Below are positions 29,550-38,961 of a stretch of DNA of 64,000 bases, in pieces. The notes beneath the pieces are model-generated. The model did no database searches, was not told where the DNA came from, and saw only the letters and a list, made by a program, of their open reading frames with translations. Made by a program: the position numbers and the translations under genes. Positions within the stretch are counted from its first letter, which is position 1; every line of letters begins with the position of its first letter. The DNA comes from Salifodinibacter halophilus (GTDB lineage Bacteria > Pseudomonadota > Gammaproteobacteria > Nevskiales > Salinisphaeraceae), in contig JABEEB010000001.1 of NCBI GenBank assembly GCA_012999515.1, forward strand, positions 1,116,001 to 1,180,000, read 5' to 3'.

Positions 29550-31262
29550 TCACGTGACCACTAATTGATCGGCTTCCGCCAACGTCGCCCGACCGCCGTC
29601 GATGTAGTAAATGCGGTCAGCCATTTTCGTGAACGTCGGTTGGTGCGAAATCGACAAAATGGTGTACTCACTCCCCAACTCGCGTAGCGTGGCGCTGACC
29701 GAGGCCTCCGTCTCCGGATCCAGTGCGCTAGTCGCCTCATCCAGAATCAGCAACTTGGGCTCATGGGCCAGCGCCCGGGCGATGACGATACGCTGACGCT
29801 GACCGCCGGAAAATCGGCCGCCGTGTTCGCCGACGTCTGTATAAACCCCGTCCGGCAAACGCGAGACGAAATCCCAAGCGCCGGATTTTTTCAGCGCCCA
29901 GACCGCGTTCATCTCACTAATCTCGGGGTTGCCGACAGTCACATTGGCTAAAATTGTGTCGTGCAACAGCGTGGTGTCTTGCGGCACATAGCCAATCATC
30001 GATCGCCAGGCGCGGATATCCATATCGTCGATCGGCACGCCGTCGATCGTGATGCGGCCGCGCTCGGTCCGCAGCAGGCCGATAATTAAATCCACCAGCG
30101 TCGTCTTGCCCGCGCCTGAAGGGCCGACAACAGCAACCGCTCCGCCAGCCGGGATCGTCAGGTTTATATCGCTTAAAACTGCATGGTTTTCGTAACTAAA
30201 CGATACGCCTGACAGTTCAATACCAGTTTCAAGCGTTGGCGAAGTGCCCCCGAAGGCCTCTTCTTCAGCCCTGGAAGCTTCGGTGATCGACGCCTCCATG
30301 GACCAATAGAACGACTCCGAAACAGCCATTTTCTGATAACGCTGCTGCACCTTCGACAGTTTGGTAAGCATCCGTGCGAGCACAACGACCAGCACCATCA
30401 CTTCCGGTAACTTCAAATCCCAGAGAACGAGCGCAGCAACAACACCGGCCACCATGACCAGCCCGATCAGGAATTCCTGAATTTGTCTGAGCGCTTCCTT
30501 GCTCAATACTTGCTTGCGAAGCGCCTTATTTAAGCGGTTGGTCTGGCGCTGGATAAGCGCGTCCATTTCAGATTCGCGCGCCATCGACTTCAGCGGCTTG
30601 AGCGAAGCCAGCGAATCGGTAAGCAATGTGAGCAGCGACTGAAACATTCGCTGCTGTTTCGAGCCGGCCTTGCGCGAAATCTTGACGAACACGCGCATCG
30701 ACATAAAGATCACGCTACCGGCCACGAGTGCCAATATCGCGGCCCGCCAATTCACGAGCATGGCGACACACAAAAAGATCACCGACTGCGACAGCATATC
30801 GGCGACCTTCGCCCCATTCTCAAAAGCCGACGCACTGCGGGTCGCTTCGGTCGACACGGTATTCGCCAGCCCGCCAGAACGCTGCCGTAGAAAATACAGC
30901 CAGCGCGAATTCGACAGCGCACGTAAAAATCGCAGACGCAGATCGGTCGCGATCATCGCCACGGTGTAACCAACCTGACGATAGGCGAGCAGCGATAGGA
31001 CTGTTTTGACCAACAGCCCGACGACGATCAACGTCACTAGCACGCTAAGCGTCGGGGTCAAATCAAAAAATTCGAGCACGCTCGCGACCGTATCGGCCGC
31101 CCCACTGTCGCCCATATCGCCCGAAGTGCCTCGAGCCATCGACAACAGCGGCAACATGGTCGTCAATGTCAGGCCTTCGCCAAAGCCCGCGACAACCACA
31201 CACACCCAGACGATGAAACACTGCGCCGGATACTGACGAATAAAGGATTTGAGAACGCCCAC
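29550..31262 (-). CDS. ABC exporter, fused membrane and ATPase domains (MsbA-like)
   Basis: A 570-residue half-transporter. Residues 1-320 contain about six membrane helices; the ATPase domain carries Walker A GPSGAGKTT, signature FSGGQRQRIVIARAL and Walker B LLILDEATSALD. Family members flip lipids, lipid-linked glycans or peptides. It stands divergent from a glycosyltransferase/sulfotransferase group, so export of a surface glycolipid or polysaccharide intermediate is a reasonable inference. Confidence 0.88.
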   Translation of the reverse strand: MGVLKSFIRQYPAQCFIVWVCVVVAGFGEGLTLTTMLPLLSMARGTSGDMGDSGAADTVASVLEFFDLTPTLSVLVTLIVVGLLVKTVLSLLAYRQVGYTVAMIATDLRLRFLRALSNSRWLYFLRQRSGGLANTVSTEATRSASAFENGAKVADMLSQSVIFLCVAMLVNWRAAILALVAGSVIFMSMRVFVKISRKAGSKQQRMFQSLLTLLTDSLASLKPLKSMARESEMDALIQRQTNRLNKALRKQVLSKEALRQIQEFLIGLVMVAGVVAALVLWDLKLPEVMVLVVVLARMLTKLSKVQQRYQKMAVSESFYWSMEASITEASRAEEEAFGGTSPTLETGIELSGVSFSYENHAVLSDINLTIPAGGAVAVVGPSGAGKTTLVDLIIGLLRTERGRITIDGVPIDDMDIRAWRSMIGYVPQDTTLLHDTILANVTVGNPEISEMNAVWALKKSGAWDFVSRLPDGVYTDVGEHGGRFSGGQRQRIVIARALAHEPKLLILDEATSALDPETEASVSATLRELGSEYTILSISHQPTFTKMADRIYYIDGGRATLAEADQLVVT

Positions 31263-31364
31263 TCACGCGCTCCGAGTCTGAAATATGATGGGATAATAGC
31301 AGTGGCCAGGCCGCTGCTTGGGCCGCCGATACGCCTCAACATGAGCACACTACGCTAGCCGCCT

Positions 31365-32381
31365 ATGCCAAAAGTTACGGTCGTCATCCCCATGTTCAAT
31401 CGTGAGACGCTGATCGCCGACGCGATCGACAGCGTCCTGGCACAGACGTATAGCGATTTCGAACTCGTCATTGTCGATGACGCCTCCACCGACAATAGTT
31501 GTGAGCGCGTGCGCTCGTATACCGACAGCCGCATCCGTCTCGTCCATAACGAGGTCAATAGAGGCCTACCAGCCTCCCGCAACCATGGGATTGCCGAAGC
31601 ACGCGGCGACTACACCGCGTTTCTAGATAGTGACGACCGAGCCACGCATGATCGGCTGGCAAAACAAGTCGCATTTCTGGACGCCCATCCCGACCACGCC
31701 GCGGTCAGCGCATGGATGCGCTGGATTGACGAAGCTGGGAACAACACCGGCAAGACCAAGCGCAAAGCCGGCAACTGGCGACAAATACAAGCCGAAATGC
31801 TGTTTCGCTCACCCATTGAGGTGTCAGCGGCCATGGGCCGCACCGACATTCTTCGCGCCTATCCCCAGCGGGAAGAATTCATACGCGGCGAAGATTATGA
31901 CCTGTGGTCACGCATCGCGGCCAATTACAAACTTGCCACCCTTCCGCACATCCTGCTTGAACGGCGCAAACACACGGGGCAATCCACGATCAGTAAGGCC
32001 GACCCCGAAATCAAGCGTGGACGGCTACAAGTATTTGCCGAACAGCTCGATGCCATGGGAATTGAGTATAGCGACACCGATCTCGAAAACCATTATCTGT
32101 TACGCCGCATGCACAAGGCTGGTTTCTGGCCCGACCGCGCATTCATCGACTGGACAAAGCACTGGATCACACGTCTACAACGCACCAATTGCCACCGCAC
32201 TCGCTACCCCGAGCCAGAATTTTCCAGGGTTCTAGCTCTGTTCTGGATAAAAACCTGCGCGCGCGGATTAACCAGCGCCGGACCATACGTATTGACCCAG
32301 CTTTTCAGCTTACCGGTTATTACGCACGCACCACGCGGTCTAGCAGCTGAAATCCGAACGAGACTTCGTTTGACGTCGTGA
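31365..32381 (+). CDS. Family 2 glycosyltransferase
   Basis: A 338-residue GT-A fold enzyme. The N-terminal nucleotide-binding region begins VTVVIPMFNRETLIADAIDSVLAQTY, with the DxD motif in FLDSDDRA and the acceptor motif EFIRGEDYDLWSRI. It should transfer a sugar from a nucleotide donor onto a glycan at the cytoplasmic face. It is first of a rightward group with two sulfotransferases and a GT4 enzyme. Confidence 0.9.
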   Translation: MPKVTVVIPMFNRETLIADAIDSVLAQTYSDFELVIVDDASTDNSCERVRSYTDSRIRLVHNEVNRGLPASRNHGIAEARGDYTAFLDSDDRATHDRLAKQVAFLDAHPDHAAVSAWMRWIDEAGNNTGKTKRKAGNWRQIQAEMLFRSPIEVSAAMGRTDILRAYPQREEFIRGEDYDLWSRIAANYKLATLPHILLERRKHTGQSTISKADPEIKRGRLQVFAEQLDAMGIEYSDTDLENHYLLRRMHKAGFWPDRAFIDWTKHWITRLQRTNCHRTRYPEPEFSRVLALFWIKTCARGLTSAGPYVLTQLFSLPVITHAPRGLAAEIRTRLRLTS

Positions 32382-32470
32382 TACATATCAAAATCAAAAA
32401 TCGTCACTACCCCGATTAAATGTTTTTTATTACGAATCGAAATATGTAAGTTTCGACGCACACATTAGGT

Positions 32471-33232
32471 ATGAAAAAAGTACTCAAAGAGACAAAAGCC
32501 GCATTCGACGAACACCGACTAGCGTTCGACTTTACTATTGAAACAATCCGAGCTGCACCGACTATTGTTCAAAAAAATAAAAATAAATCAAAGCAAATAC
32601 AAGAAAACTGGTTTCCTGGAATCAACGCTGTCTTTGTGCACATACCCAAAACCGCCGGTACAACAACGCATTCACTCCTATCTGAAGCCGAGCACGCATC
32701 AGCTAAATCACGCTTGCCAGATGCAGGCACAAAAACACCTAATAAACATGCGACAGCATTGGACTGGCAACGAGCATTAGGCGAAGAAGCCTGGCAGAGC
32801 TTATTCTCTTTCTGTTTTGTCCGAAACCCGTGGGACCTTATGGTTTCGAGTTATCTCTGGTGGTGTCAACACGCAACCAAGTTCAAAAGCAGAAGACGTG
32901 CTGCGCTACAAATAAGAAAAAAGAGTTTCGATCACTTCATACATTCCGATTACGGTCGCTTTTATCTTAATGAAATCCACGGACCATCCCTCTCGGCGTG
33001 GTATAGCGATGGCGCGCGTGACCTGGTCGATTATATCGGGCGTTTCGAAACTTACGAATCAGACATGCGCCATATTCTCGACCGACTCGGCGTCGAGCAT
33101 GGGAAATTACCAATCAAGCAAGAAAACAGCACAGCGCGTTCGGCTTATCGTGACTATTATTCACAATCCGGGCGCGATATTGTCGCAAATCGATTCGCAG
33201 ACATTATAAAGCGGTTTGATTATAAATTCTGA
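32471..33232 (+). CDS. Sulfotransferase-family protein
   Basis: A 253-residue protein with the PAPS-binding motifs of carbohydrate sulfotransferases: 5' loop VHIPKTAGTT near residue 56 and 3' motif FCFVRNPWDLMVSSY near 118. The C-terminus (RFADIIKRFDYKF) looks complete. It would transfer sulfate from PAPS to a surface glycan. The gene is clearly more AT-rich than the pho and sec regions, a sign of transfer. Weak ribosome binding site. Confidence 0.88.
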   Translation: MKKVLKETKAAFDEHRLAFDFTIETIRAAPTIVQKNKNKSKQIQENWFPGINAVFVHIPKTAGTTTHSLLSEAEHASAKSRLPDAGTKTPNKHATALDWQRALGEEAWQSLFSFCFVRNPWDLMVSSYLWWCQHATKFKSRRRAALQIRKKSFDHFIHSDYGRFYLNEIHGPSLSAWYSDGARDLVDYIGRFETYESDMRHILDRLGVEHGKLPIKQENSTARSAYRDYYSQSGRDIVANRFADIIKRFDYKF

Positions 33233-33330
33233 TTTCTTACTAAATCTATAAAATGCAGCATATAGACTAAATAGACCTCTATAATTACAGCTGCTGTAGA
33301 TAACTAGCGCTCCTGCCGTGAATGCAGGAT

Positions 33331-33419
33331 TCGGGGACAGGGATTCGGGGACAGTATACTAAATTTAACGTCTGGCGCTGGAAACGGCGGGATAAATAGA
33401 TCAGCATACTGCTCCCCGA
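33331..33419 (+). repeat. Palindromic element copy A (near-complete, extended left end)
   Basis: The core spans 33345-33419 with left repeat CGGGGACAGTATACT and right repeat AGCATACTGCTCCCCG. A second partial left end (TCGGGGACAG) precedes it. The interior AACGTCTGGCGCTGG variant is shared only with copy B. This is the leftmost copy in the window. Confidence 0.85.
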
Positions 33420-33504
33420 CCATAAACGCAGAACTTCGAATGAATTGATTACAATACCAATACGCGTCATGAACTCGACGTCTCCCATTAATTAAGATCA
33501 GTCA

Positions 33505-34740
33505 ATGACCGAAACTGTCGCACCCAAAACGCGCATTGCGCTTTATACAACAAACCTTAAGGGCGGTGGCGCCGAATGGTGCCTGCTCGTACTCGCTGGG
33601 GCGCTGGCCGACCGCGGCTATCACGTTGACTTGCTGGTTGATTACAACAAAGGGGATTACACGAGCCAAATCCCCGACGGCGTCAATGTATACGAACTAC
33701 CGAAGGCAACCTGGATACACGGCACGTTTACGCTAATCCGCGCCTGTCGTGGTGATCGAATCCCGATGCTCCGGCACCTGTCGACTTCTCTCAAGGGCTT
33801 GCAAAAATCTCGTGTCTTCCCGGCGTTGCGTGACTATGTCAAACGTGAAGCGCCCATCGCGATTATTTGCAGCCTTGGTTACACACCGTTTTTGAGTGTA
33901 TGGGCAGCACGCGACACGAGCTCCGGTATACGCGTTATCGCCCGAGAAGCAAACACGTTTTCGGAACAACTAGCGGAAGAACACCTGCCATGGCTACGGC
34001 GCCGCCGCCGCCGCCAACTTTTACAACTCAAATCAAGGCTTTACCCGAAAATGGATGCCATCGTTTCGGTTTCGAGCGGCGTCGGCGATGACCTGGCACA
34101 GGTACTGGGCCTCGAACGGCAAACCATAACGACAATATACAACCCAGTTGTGTCAGAGCGGTTGCATGCGCGGCGAGCCGAGGGGGTTGAGCACCCGTGG
34201 CTGGCGCCGGGCGAACCCCCCATAGTGCTCGCCGTCGGGCGACTGAACCCTGTAAAGGGTTACACGACTTTGATCAGCGCTTTCGCGCTCGTTCGGCAAA
34301 CGATCGACGCGAAACTGATCATCTTAGGTGAAGGCAGCGAACGCAGCACACTCGAAGACCACGTCCAGCGCCTCAACCTGCAATCCAGCGTTGATTTGCC
34401 CGGCCGCGCGCGCAATCCTTTTGCTTTTATGGCGCGAAGCTCGGTATTCGCGCTGTCGTCCCTTTACGAAGGCCTCCCCGCTGTCCTAATCGAGGCTATG
34501 GCCTGTCAATGCCCCGTCGTCGCTACCGATTGCCCAAGTGGACCGCGTGAAATTCTGGAAGACGGGCGGCTCGGCCTCCTTACACCCGTCGGCGACACAC
34601 AAAAGCTTGCCGAGTCCATTATTCAAACGCTACGCACTTCACCAGAAACCGAATCACTGGAGCACCACGCGGCACAATTTTCGGTGGCGGCTAGCACGGA
34701 CGCATACGAAGCGCTTATCCTTGGACGCGAGGATATATAA
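33505..34740 (+). CDS. Family 4 glycosyltransferase
   Basis: A 411-residue GT-B enzyme. The N-terminal half begins IALYTTNLKGGGAEWCLLVLAGAL; the donor-binding half has VLAVGRLNPVKGYTTLISAF and the E-x7-E block SSLYEGLPAVLIEAMACQCPVVATDC. It probably extends a polysaccharide or LPS-like glycan. It stands between copies A and B of the repeat element, and the sulfotransferase genes lie on either side. Confidence 0.92.
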   Translation: MTETVAPKTRIALYTTNLKGGGAEWCLLVLAGALADRGYHVDLLVDYNKGDYTSQIPDGVNVYELPKATWIHGTFTLIRACRGDRIPMLRHLSTSLKGLQKSRVFPALRDYVKREAPIAIICSLGYTPFLSVWAARDTSSGIRVIAREANTFSEQLAEEHLPWLRRRRRRQLLQLKSRLYPKMDAIVSVSSGVGDDLAQVLGLERQTITTIYNPVVSERLHARRAEGVEHPWLAPGEPPIVLAVGRLNPVKGYTTLISAFALVRQTIDAKLIILGEGSERSTLEDHVQRLNLQSSVDLPGRARNPFAFMARSSVFALSSLYEGLPAVLIEAMACQCPVVATDCPSGPREILEDGRLGLLTPVGDTQKLAESIIQTLRTSPETESLEHHAAQFSVAASTDAYEALILGREDI

Positions 34741-34903
34741 CGAGAATATCCACTTCGCGAAACGTACCTCAACTGGACCAGCAGTAGAGGCCTTTACGTC
34801 GCTGCCCGTATGACCGCAAGGCCTTGAAGCCATACGCAGTCACAAGCGCCATTTCAGAATTACCGTAATTACTATATAACCAAAAACGGCCGGAGCATTA
34901 GTG

Positions 34904-35419
34904 ATGCCTAACGATCCATTTTTTTGGCTTCATATTAAAAAATCGGCAGGCTCAAGGATACGGACTTTATTACAACCCCACTATGTGGAAGTTGATCGCG
35001 CCCAAAAGCCTATAACATTCATCCAGGCAAACCCCGAGCAGTACAATGATATCCTCAACAATTACCGTGTGGTTCTAGGTGACCACCAGTTCAAAAGATG
35101 CTTATTCGCGAAGAAATACCTCTACCCGCATAATTGGGACAACATCTATTCGTTTGCGTTTTCGCGCGAACCAGTAGATAGATGCGTCAGTATGTTCCAC
35201 TATTTATACTGGCGAAAGCCCCACGTAGCAGAGATCCCTCGCGCACTCAATAAATTAATGCGCGGGAGAACGCGGAAGCTTGAGCTCAATGCATCATTCG
35301 CTTTTGATGGGACAGGTATCCGGGACAGTATACTAAATTTAACGTCTGGCGCTGGAAACAGCGGGACAAATAGATCAGTATACTGCCCCCGATCATCCAA
35401 AATGGAGTTCACCTTGTGA
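34904..35419 (+). pseudogene. Sulfotransferase-family gene truncated by repeat element
   Basis: The first ~137 residues resemble the sulfotransferase/Stf0-like family: FFWLHIKKSAGSRIRTLL (5' PAPS loop) and FAFSREPVDRCVSMFHYL (3' motif). From about base 35309 the frame runs into palindromic element copy B, which supplies the last ~35 residues (RDSILNLTSGAGNSG...) and the stop. The normal C-terminal third is missing, so it is probably non-functional. A second start one codon upstream (GTG) exists; GGAG precedes the ATG. Confidence 0.8.
35309..35392 (+). repeat. Palindromic element copy B (truncates a sulfotransferase gene)
   Basis: It carries CCGGGACAGTATACT at the left and AGTATACTGCCCCCG at the right, with a preceding partial left end (GGGACAGGTATC). 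It is the closest relative of copy A. It fuses to the sulfotransferase coding frame on its left and ends 23 bp before the HNH gene start. Confidence 0.88.
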
Positions 35420-36564
35420 GCAGTGATCTATTATCCCAATGTTTGCTGTGTGAAAAAGTGATTTCCACAGAAACAGATTCTCGTGAGCACCTGATCCCCA
35501 ACTCTATTGGTGGGAGAAAGAAAGTCTCAGGCTTCCTGTGTGCGGACTGCAACTCAAAATCTGGCGACAACTGGGAGTCCGCACTTGCGCGGCAAATGAA
35601 TCCGTTGAGTCTGTTTTTTCGCATTAACAGGGAGCGCGGTAATGCACCCCCTCAGACGTTTCAAACCTCCAGCGGAGATAAGTTGAAACTCAATGCTGAT
35701 GGATCGTTGGAATTGCCAGATCCTATTTTAAACGAGCAGAAGAATGGAAGCAGCGTAGAGATAAAAATTTCTGCCAGAAATATGACTGAAGCAAAACAAA
35801 TGCTGAAAGGTGTCGCTAGCAAGAGATATCCTCAACTCGATGTCGATCAGCTGCTTGAGAAAGTTCAGGCGAAAACCAGATATTCTCAGGATCCAATTAA
35901 ATTCGACTTATCCTTCGGTGGTTTATGCGCAGGGCGCTCAATTGTCAAAACAGCGCTTGCATTGCTCTCTACAACTGATGTGAGCTTGAGAGACTGTGAG
36001 CATGCTATTAAATTTCTTAAGGAAGAAGAATCTGAGCCGTGTTTTGGGTATTACTACGAAAAGGATTTAGTGCTTGGAAGGCCCGCTGGAGTTCCGATTC
36101 ATATTGTCCATGTCAATGGCGATCCGGATAGCAACCTCATTCGTGGCTACGTCGAATACTTCGGTGTAATGCGGGTTGTCATGTGTTTGTCGAGCAGCTA
36201 TTCAGGGAGTGGATTCTCGGCAACGTATTCGATTGATCCAACCAAAGGTGAGGAGCTGGATCTCGATGTTGACCTAGATCTGACGTTGACTGACATACGG
36301 AAGGCATATGACTATGAGAAGTGGGATGGCAACGCCGTACAGGAGGCTATGGGGGCAGTTATAGGTCCTACACTGGAAATTCAATATAAAGAAGAAAGAG
36401 AGAGAGTTATAGAGGAGGCGGTTCGGTATGCATTAACCAACTGCGGAGCAAAAGAGGGTGAAACAACAACCGAAGAGCAAAGTAACCGTCTGGTGGGCCT
36501 CCTATGGGAAAAATTGGAACCATGGGTATCAAGCCAACTCATTGGCCGGCAGAGACGTGATTAG
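35416..36564 (+). CDS. HNH-type endonuclease-like protein
   Basis: A 382-residue protein whose N-terminus has an HNH/zinc motif: CLLCEK (Cys9, Cys12), REHLIPNSIGG (His/Pro core) and FLCADCNSKSGD. The rest (residues ~80-382) has no domain I recognise. Stand-alone HNH proteins of this type occur in defence islands and integron cassettes, but the function is unknown. The GTG start has GGAG eight bases upstream. The gene is AT-richer than its right-hand neighbours, lies between element copies B and C, and is followed at its stop by an attC-like half-site, all signs of transfer. Confidence 0.78.
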   Translation: MSSDLLSQCLLCEKVISTETDSREHLIPNSIGGRKKVSGFLCADCNSKSGDNWESALARQMNPLSLFFRINRERGNAPPQTFQTSSGDKLKLNADGSLELPDPILNEQKNGSSVEIKISARNMTEAKQMLKGVASKRYPQLDVDQLLEKVQAKTRYSQDPIKFDLSFGGLCAGRSIVKTALALLSTTDVSLRDCEHAIKFLKEEESEPCFGYYYEKDLVLGRPAGVPIHIVHVNGDPDSNLIRGYVEYFGVMRVVMCLSSSYSGSGFSATYSIDPTKGEELDLDVDLDLTLTDIRKAYDYEKWDGNAVQEAMGAVIGPTLEIQYKEERERVIEEAVRYALTNCGAKEGETTTEEQSNRLVGLLWEKLEPWVSSQLIGRQRRD

Positions 36565-36595
36565 GCATAACAAGTTGCTGCACGCGGATAAATTA
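36560..36595 (+). other. attC-like half-site after the HNH gene
   Basis: Starting at the stop codon, the sequence contains GGCATAACAAGTTGCTGCAC followed by GCGGATAAATTA. This matches my memory of the 5' arm (R'' and L'' boxes) of integron attC sites. The matching 3' arm ending in GTTATGC or GTTRRRY is absent; element copy C begins five bases later. The likeness is from memory and not a database match. Confidence 0.4.
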
Positions 36596-36599
36596 GGAT

Positions 36600-36672
36600 C
36601 CGGGGACAGTATACTAAATTCAACGTTCGGCACTGGAAACGGCGGCGAAAAATAAATCAATATACTGTCCTT
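36600..36672 (+). repeat. Palindromic element copy C
   Basis: Near-complete: CCGGGGACAGTATACT at left, AATATACTGTCC at right with a decayed edge. It lies 35 bp after the HNH stop and 32 bp before the end of the convergent hydrolase gene. Confidence 0.88.
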
Positions 36673-36704
36673 CGATCCCAAACGACGGGCCACGGCCTGA
36701 CACG

Positions 36705-37709
36705 TTATTCCCGGGGTTTCAGTGCCTCCAGCAGCTTCTGCTGGAAGCGTTCGGGCGCTTCGATGTGCGGCAGGTGGCCGAGGCCGTCGAACTCGATTAG
36801 CCCGGCATCGGGGATGCGCTCGGCCGCGCGGCGGCTCAGCTCGGGGTAACGGCCGAGCGTGGCGCGCAGCTCGTCGGAGACCAGATCCTTGCCGAGTGCG
36901 GTGCGATCGCGCTGGCCGATCATCAAGGTGGTGGGCACCTCGACCTTGTCGAATTCGTGCACGACGGGCTGGGTGTAGACCATGTCGTAGGTCATGGCCT
37001 GGGCCCAGGCCACCCGCTCGACGTCCTCGCCCGCGTACATGCCGGCCAGCATCTTCGCCCAGCGTGCGTAGGCGGGGTTCCAGTCGCCGAAGTAGTAGCT
37101 TTCCTTCTGGTAGGCCTTGATGGCTTCGTAGTCCTTGTTCAACTCGCGCTGGTACCAGGCCGGCACGCCGCGATAGGGCACGCCCTTGGCCTTCCAGTCC
37201 TCCAGCCCGATGGGATTGACCAGCACCAGGCGGTGGATGAAATCCGGATACATGAGTGCGAAGCGCACCGCCAGCATGCCACCCATGGAGTGGCCGAGAA
37301 CTACCGGCTGCGCCACGTCCAGGCGGCTAAGCAACGCCCGGGTGTTGGCGGCGAGTTGGTGGAAGCTGTAGCTGTAGGCCGCCGGCTTGTCGGACTTGCA
37401 GAAGCCGATCTGGTCCGGCGCGATCACGCGGTAGCCGGCCTCGGTGAGCGCGTCGATGGTGGCTTTCCAGTAGGCGCCGCAGAAGTTCTTGCCGTGCAGC
37501 AGCACGACGGTGCGGCCGTTGGCATTCTCGGGTCGGACGTCCATGTAAGCCATGGAAACCGACCCCCTGGGCGTCTCCAGTGAGGTTCTTTCAACCTCGA
37601 AGGGATACTCGAACCGCTGCAGATCCGGCCCCAGCGCGGGCGTTTCCTCAGCGATGGCCGTACCGGCCGTGATCAGCATGACAAGCAGCAGGCAGAAGGT
37701 ACGCAACAT
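36705..37709 (-). CDS. Secreted alpha/beta hydrolase
   Basis: A 334-residue hydrolase with a Sec signal peptide (cleavage after TAIA). The nucleophile elbow is GHSMGG, the oxyanion region LLHGKNFCGAYW, and the catalytic His lies in GLGHLPHIEAPE. The substrate is unknown; the family includes esterases, haloperoxidase-like and C-C hydrolases. Codon use is strongly GC-rich, unlike the HNH gene to the left. It is a single gene bounded by elements C and D. Confidence 0.9.
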   Translation of the reverse strand: MLRTFCLLLVMLITAGTAIAEETPALGPDLQRFEYPFEVERTSLETPRGSVSMAYMDVRPENANGRTVVLLHGKNFCGAYWKATIDALTEAGYRVIAPDQIGFCKSDKPAAYSYSFHQLAANTRALLSRLDVAQPVVLGHSMGGMLAVRFALMYPDFIHRLVLVNPIGLEDWKAKGVPYRGVPAWYQRELNKDYEAIKAYQKESYYFGDWNPAYARWAKMLAGMYAGEDVERVAWAQAMTYDMVYTQPVVHEFDKVEVPTTLMIGQRDRTALGKDLVSDELRATLGRYPELSRRAAERIPDAGLIEFDGLGHLPHIEAPERFQQKLLEALKPRE

Positions 37710-37731
37710 GACGGGCTGTTCGGTGGAAGAT

Positions 37732-37754
37732 CCTGGGACAGTATATCGAAATCC
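37732..37754 (+). repeat. Solo left half of palindromic element (copy D)
   Basis: CCTGGGACAGTATATCGAA matches the left terminal repeat and then diverges; no right end is seen before copy E. It begins 22 bp from the hydrolase start codon. Confidence 0.6.
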
Positions 37755-37789
37755 TTTGAATCACGATGTTGGAATAATCGTCGATAAAT

Positions 37790-37863
37790 CCGGGGACAGT
37801 ATATTAAATTCAACGTTCGACATTGGGAACGGCAGTGAAACTAAGTCAATATACTGTCCCCGG
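37790..37863 (+). repeat. Palindromic element copy E (best-preserved ends)
   Basis: It has the perfect 16-bp inverted repeats CCGGGGACAGTATATT and AATATACTGTCCCCGG apart from one base, with the typical AATTCAACGTTCGACA interior. GATAAAT precedes it, as in copy I. It ends 30 bp before the SMP-30 gene start. Confidence 0.92.
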
Positions 37864-37893
37864 TCCTCACAACAATGACTAAGGGACTCACGC

Positions 37894-38913
37894 ATGACAC
37901 TGGAACGACGCCAATTTCTCACCGCTTCCATAGCGCTCGGGGCGGCCGTGGCCGCGCCGAAGCTGCTGGCCAGCAACGCGGCGCCATCGCGTTACCCGGA
38001 CGACGCCTGGCAGGTCATCGACGAGCGCTTCGAGCGCTACATGCTGTTCAACACGCCTCTGGAGCGCCAATGGACCGGCGGCCTGTGGCTCGAGGGGCCG
38101 GCCTGGAACGCCGTGGGTCGCTATGCCGTTTTCAGCGACATCCCCCGAGCCCGGCAGATGTGCTGGGACGAAACGACCGGCGAGGTCTCGGTACTGCGAC
38201 ACAAGGTCGGCTATTCGAACGGTCACACCTTCGATAATCGGGGGCGCCTGATCGCCTGCGAGCATTCCCCCGCCCGCGTGGTCCGCTACGACTGGGATGG
38301 GGGCATGAGCGTGCTGGCGGCACACTATGACGGCAAGCCGCTCAATGCCCCCAACGATGTCGTCGCCCTGGACAACGGGGGCCTGATCTTCACCGACCCG
38401 GGCTACGGCGCCCATGTTGACTATGAGGGGCAACGTCGCGAGCTACAACTAGACACAGCGGTCTATTACTGGGAAGGCGGCATGGAGGAGCCCAAGGTGT
38501 TGACCACAGAGCTCTACAAGCCCAACGGCGTCGCCCTCGGGCCGGACGGTCGCAGCCTGTACATCACCGATACCGCACCCTCCCACTACCCGGACCAGCC
38601 GGGCACCATCACGCGTTTCACCCTGGACGAGGACGGCAAGGCCTTGCAGGACGCGCAGCGACTCGTCGAAAGCCGGGAAGAAGGGCACGACGGCCTGACC
38701 TGCGACGCGGATGGCAATCTCTGGGTGGGGACCTCCGGCGGTGAAGGCATCGACGGCGTCAGTGTCTTCACTCCGGATGGCACCTTGATCGGACGCATCC
38801 TGCTTCCCGAGGTCTGCGCCAATGTCTGCTTCACGGGAGAAGATCGCAATCGCTTGCTGATGACCGCGAGCCAGTCGATCTACACCCTCTACACCGCCAC
38901 TCGCGGCGCCTGA
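37894..38913 (+). CDS. SMP-30/gluconolactonase-family protein with Tat-type signal
   Basis: A 339-residue six-bladed propeller protein. The N-terminus (LERRQFLTASIALGAAVAAP) is a Tat-like signal. Conserved blocks are LEGPAW (metal-binding Glu), SNGHTFDNRGRLIACEH, NAPNDVVALDNGGLIFTDPGYG (Asn and Asp ligands) and DGLTCDADGNLWVG. The family contains lactonases acting on sugar acids in the periplasm. AAGGGA lies 10 bases upstream. It is bounded by elements E and F. Confidence 0.9.
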   Translation: MTLERRQFLTASIALGAAVAAPKLLASNAAPSRYPDDAWQVIDERFERYMLFNTPLERQWTGGLWLEGPAWNAVGRYAVFSDIPRARQMCWDETTGEVSVLRHKVGYSNGHTFDNRGRLIACEHSPARVVRYDWDGGMSVLAAHYDGKPLNAPNDVVALDNGGLIFTDPGYGAHVDYEGQRRELQLDTAVYYWEGGMEEPKVLTTELYKPNGVALGPDGRSLYITDTAPSHYPDQPGTITRFTLDEDGKALQDAQRLVESREEGHDGLTCDADGNLWVGTSGGEGIDGVSVFTPDGTLIGRILLPEVCANVCFTGEDRNRLLMTASQSIYTLYTATRGA

Positions 38914-38961
38914 GGACACGCCGACGTCAGCGCTGCCGGCGTGGCTTTTCATTATCGGGGA

